From the NCBI GenBank assembly GCA_028691595.1, contig JAQUZA010000078.1:1-9474 (forward strand): DNA of 9,474 nucleotides. The letters run 5' to 3'. This DNA comes from Candidatus Rifleibacteriota bacterium. Its GTDB lineage: Bacteria; Muiribacteriota; Ozemobacteria; Ozemobacterales; Ozemobacteraceae. Every line of letters starts with the position of its first letter. Position 1 is the first letter of the stretch. Of the stretch, positions 8,801 to 9,474 are shown in pieces. Made by a program: the position numbers and the translations under genes. The notes under the pieces were generated by a model. The model ran no database searches. It was not told the DNA's origin and saw nothing but the letters and a program-made list of their open reading frames with translations.

Positions 8801-8833
8801 GGCGATGCAAATATCTGGAAATTCACACCATGA
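2822..8833 (+). CDS. Giant modular prepilin: pilin stalk with beta-propeller, Kelch and discoidin domains
   Basis: The 2003-aa protein opens with a prepilin leader MKRLFAFLKKRG, cut before F13, then FTLVEALVATIITGYCILPI with Glu17 at mature +5, as in type IV pilins and pseudopilins. A helical stalk runs to about 66 and a pilin-like beta region to about 195. Residues 205-500 show YVTN/WD-like blades with recurring PDG-type turns (HPNNKL 262, RPDGKY 322, SPDGRD 421, SNDGRY 470); 501-784 continues this (SADGEN 650). Residues 785-925 form an unassigned, perhaps beta-sandwich, region. Residues 950-1335 are propeller-like again (SADDRF 974, SDDGQS 1274). Kelch blades occupy 1348-1458 and 1780-2003, separated by two discoidin-like domains (1459-1618, 1621-1772). 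Most pilins are 100-250 aa, so this is about ten times normal. No other membrane segment is seen. It should be processed by a prepilin peptidase, exposed on or at the tip of a pilus or pseudopilus, and bind glycans or surfaces; that role is inferred. The next gene overlaps its stop by 4 bases. Confidence 0.9.
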   Translation: MKRLFAFLKKRGFTLVEALVATIITGYCILPIVGTLHMGVQKTQGFDHYEKLRLLARSRLNKELSVSAFDHTAINTTTTYHYVYYNTDAEPQLLSIDTELASGATNAGIATSPSIPGTFANIATVSNILYSYKVSVAVKENLQLGTSTQNIQSDYLKSISGLKALTIRAELEFNDNVGAELEIDPSDPASPPLPSISLFSMLALPSHSDNYIWLANAKNVEIIGIDPDSKTAVHNLLLACPKPGDRPHPDNKYHRPWNLAVHPNNKLLICQRKNSLYAVNTDVSDETNFAAEKLLENTITGYVKEDAAKKDEALKDLGVVFRPDGKYCFATVHSEKALYSWKVDNANNWGTLALSNKALVANFDTDQYSALHAGNDGWLYVGLMDKMRALRFPMYAPSHTNLPFQEIASNSVKQLVSLDTSPDGRDIYILWNDDDSSPGPSLSRYSSISLEQTGNWKITFKGKPSSMALSNDGRYLGIVDEFDAKSASTNEGGLYVTDLRQTPVLFQTLDSTSPLDTTTNAPPLTAAKPFRAARAAIGASKKDREQNDVVIYDPWSKEFYFDDKKKPLLFCADSIGTLAGSFTSSIPDERIVEFAPANDSNMAMAVRKPQYVLVGNDAKQVEFIDVYKKTVVETKTISGLREVPKTVGISADGENFKVGFESAASGHDTYEINSGSIANTLPIGSGQCKKIAYSIDKDNNTFFAAFETGGDNAYWIPDATIPAGLPDEKCKDVNFDSNWARKSMVTMNNGGFLMLFAHADGSSMLDWVGRRQWGADKGKYERFARWLSGPLDTTRPTTYETTTGTLDANGGRITLLFNNNFPVNTKVTHLSFVAGSWGAGTRYITPVIVEINSGVKTIRDVGSSISAESNETRTTIPIEWKHGGMILTNYHVGWWHGDLANGTNLGVILYVADGSGSFTHDYDISGAAVPKTSMVAGTVLDTGGTGPDRKYSIKFHSLQSSGFPPQNANSIAISADDRFLAIETQGSPNKIYLYDFAGSNFGHETQLEGWVTDYRVGNATYWAFGNPAANCFLSNPTPTTANGIKLMDAITSRDTWTGYKNYPANFYLAAADTVSGGNNTDKRDSNRRHFGYFRPAYDAMQVAVANQDHSRLFVNQFVAGSRNDTGAEGTFVYKVSQASYTTSLFQIDYNTNAGNVKQGIFTHTDPTQSVGAISSSGSGDSKYMTMGSSWTAIASNSTIPFRFQPTFLTIYELTNCNNDSASAMVWSRDIADPILYFLDTIQDDVWVIKPGKPATRIDYGAASIDFTDNQLVVSDDGQSLIAAREDNNTVMFFNISEPTSFNFPGDTIAESSLPSNFGKIDFIATMSAKPTVLAAAPYNVFKSSTTKGTYQWVATLSLTVSGNSNAALASGGIYIMGGSPELNSAPTDKIFFFDPTKVYTSNIPPLATTLSKAIKRHSTVAYDNEIYVFNGMDSGGNNLAWVQKYNPETKTVTSSFDPPAVTTTEYIVNQKMSAADKANSDPTISRVTKSNEISTREAWRAFDHSTGSGDIWLAGSSNQWIKYDTGSDDKRVVVNKIWLDNDITTNCGVKNFKLEGSNDDSNWPLAVTGTVTANNDTDFSLGFANNVAYRYFKFTAITNHGDPDYWGVRDLKLFNEGVRRISPLGAGTVDAANKKATFGTKVVSWSAHGSSDYGSKVFDGNVNNTDKWDTNTTSGFPHWIALDLGTPDNIDIVRIHCENADDGIKNFLFQYSTDGVSWSTLNINGAATNTNPDNTAWNTYHVTNPNSYRHYRLVCNDSWTSEIEAWEIEFFSSMPATAASNKPVMTKTMTDMRGETQTTDGAACTTPYGIVVGGGATSTVLVYWPHGKDNYNGPNDQSIGICRSLPKFPLENGAAGTDDRAYHSLVWHKGKLYRVGGRRGSTLLNSVDVFDFNTNSWTNIMLNNMAQFPANGSLLQRDNAAACSFGDEIFMFGGSIGASVGATPLNDAVAWNPETKTVRSLGTMAIAKNFAKTAVPCGSAIYLIGGATNHSTGGDANIWKFTP
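4383..4389 (+). repeat. C7 homopolymer within the giant prepilin gene
   Basis: Seven consecutive C fall in the codons for NAPPL, between the first and second propeller-like regions. A one-base slip would truncate the protein at about 520 residues plus a short tail. A single occurrence could be chance. Confidence 0.3.
4946..4952 (+). repeat. G7 homopolymer within the giant prepilin gene
   Basis: Seven consecutive G fall in the codons for ETGGDN, in the second propeller-like region. With the C7 tract and the G8 tract at the ribosome binding site it makes three G/C runs of 7-8 bases in one surface-protein locus. Confidence 0.3.
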
Positions 8834-9465
8834 AAACACCATTGTCTGAACTATTTGTGTTGCGCGCGCGAAAAGCTTTCACCATGATGGAAGTCATGAC
8901 TGCCATGGCAATTATTGCGGTGGTCAGCAGCATTGTGCTGCCGGGCGCGGCCAATTTTTATTCTTCCGAGCGGGTCAAGGCGGTCGCCGAAGTCGTGGTG
9001 CAGAATATCCGCATGGGCAAATACAAAGCAATGCAGGAACAGGCCCTGCACCGCATGATTTTTTCGCCAGGTGGCGACACCTATAAAGTTCAAATACATA
9101 CCGGTTACTTTGAAGGAAACACACCGCCCGACATTTCGACCGGCGTTACTGAAGAAGACTACGACAGCATTAACTGGGAAAGTGTTCTCGATAACGAAGA
9201 AATCGAAATTGACCCCGGGGTAACGGTTACCAGAGAAGCTTATCTCGCACCGCGGGTCATTTATTTCTGGCCCGATGGCTATCTCGTAACCCATGACGCC
9301 GCCGGAATAAGTGAAACAAACAAAAAGCTGCTGCCGGAATGTTTCATCCTGTTCGAATACGGAAGTTCACGAATCAGAGTATACCTTAACGCGATGGGAG
9401 TGTTATCCTCAGAATCCTATGCTGTTGATGATGACGCTGTTAATGGTGAGGATGTTTTATGGTAA
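8830..9465 (+). CDS. GspH/FimT-like pseudopilin
   Basis: The 211-aa product is a prepilin. A 16-residue leader (MKTPLSELFVLRARKA) precedes FTMMEVMTAMAIIAVVSSIVLPG, with Phe17 at mature +1 and Glu21 at +5. Position -1 is Ala16 rather than the usual Gly, which prepilin peptidases can tolerate. The hydrophobic helix is followed by NFYSSERVKAVAEVVVQNIRMGKYKAMQEQ, the amphipathic stretch typical of GspH/FimT minor pseudopilins, then a beta-rich globular domain ending in IRVYLNAMGVLS, similar to the end of that family. Length is usual for the family. I chose the ATG at 8830 over upstream in-frame starts because it overlaps the preceding stop as ATGA, giving translational coupling, and because no good ribosome binding site precedes it; the upstream extension lies within the giant gene and is not pilin-like. 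It is expected to be a minor subunit priming a pilus or pseudopilus together with the giant protein and the next gene. Confidence 0.9.
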   Translation: MKTPLSELFVLRARKAFTMMEVMTAMAIIAVVSSIVLPGAANFYSSERVKAVAEVVVQNIRMGKYKAMQEQALHRMIFSPGGDTYKVQIHTGYFEGNTPPDISTGVTEEDYDSINWESVLDNEEIEIDPGVTVTREAYLAPRVIYFWPDGYLVTHDAAGISETNKKLLPECFILFEYGSSRIRVYLNAMGVLSSESYAVDDDAVNGEDVLW

Positions 9466-9474
9466 CCCGCAAAC
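9459..9474 (+). CDS. Start of a further gene, probably another prepilin (cut by window edge)
   Basis: ATG at 9459 overlaps the end of the pseudopilin gene (TAA at 9463-9465) in another frame and is preceded by GGTGAGG (9445-9451) with 7 bases of spacing, a good ribosome binding site. Only MVTRK plus one base is visible. The basic residues fit a prepilin leader, and minor pseudopilin genes commonly follow gspH/fimT, but the product itself cannot be seen. An ATG at 9452 in another frame lies too close to the ribosome binding site. Confidence 0.55.

Noticed and set aside
8749..8829. Upstream extension of the GspH/FimT-like protein by 27 residues
   Set aside because: The added residues are encoded within the Kelch end of the giant gene in another frame; the ATG at 8830 gives a proper prepilin leader and an ATGA overlap.
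1..9474. CRISPR arrays, tRNA or rRNA genes, insertion sequences, attachment sites
   Set aside because: No regularly spaced repeats, cloverleaf-like sequences, transposase motifs or terminal inverted repeats were seen on either strand.

Overview
The window reads as chromosomal DNA of a Gram-negative-type bacterium. It carries a secreted lytic transglycosylase, a MoxR-type AAA+ ATPase and a cluster of type IV pilin / type II secretion-like prepilin genes, all preceded by clear purine-rich ribosome binding sites. I cannot place the organism from the sequence. Large prepilin-headed modular proteins are a feature I associate with uncultured, deep-branching lineages (Riflebacteria- or Lentisphaerae-like), but that is only a guess. 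There is no rRNA, tRNA, CRISPR array, transposase or phage gene.

The left third (1-1961) is transcribed leftward. A lytic transglycosylase (1961-876) is followed after 9 bases by a small exported protein with two Asp-rich calcium-loop-like motifs (866-327). After 92 bases comes the N-terminal 78 codons of a MoxR family ATPase (234-1), which runs off the window. An inverted repeat sits just before the moxR ribosome binding site. A terminator-like hairpin, oriented for rightward transcription, lies inside the 3' end of the 179-aa gene.

The middle (1962-2821) holds a divergent intergenic region and an AT-rich orphan gene for a 141-aa zinc-ribbon-like protein (2169-2594). That gene has a perfect TATAAT box with a 17-bp palindrome just downstream, an arrangement that looks like a repressor-controlled promoter. 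A second AT-rich spacer follows and ends in a run of eight G at the ribosome binding site of the next gene.

The right two thirds (2822-9474) is a rightward prepilin operon with overlapping genes. The first gene encodes a 2003-aa protein: a classical prepilin leader and pilin stalk carrying a series of beta-propeller-like regions, an unassigned (possibly beta-sandwich) segment, and a C-terminal Kelch propeller into which two discoidin (F5/8 type C) domains appear to be inserted. The second (8830-9465, ATGA overlap) is a GspH/FimT-like pseudopilin. A third gene starts at 9459 and is cut off. The most likely joint role is a pilus or pseudopilus whose minor subunit displays a giant sugar- or surface-binding head. 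This giant modular pilin is the most notable system in the window.
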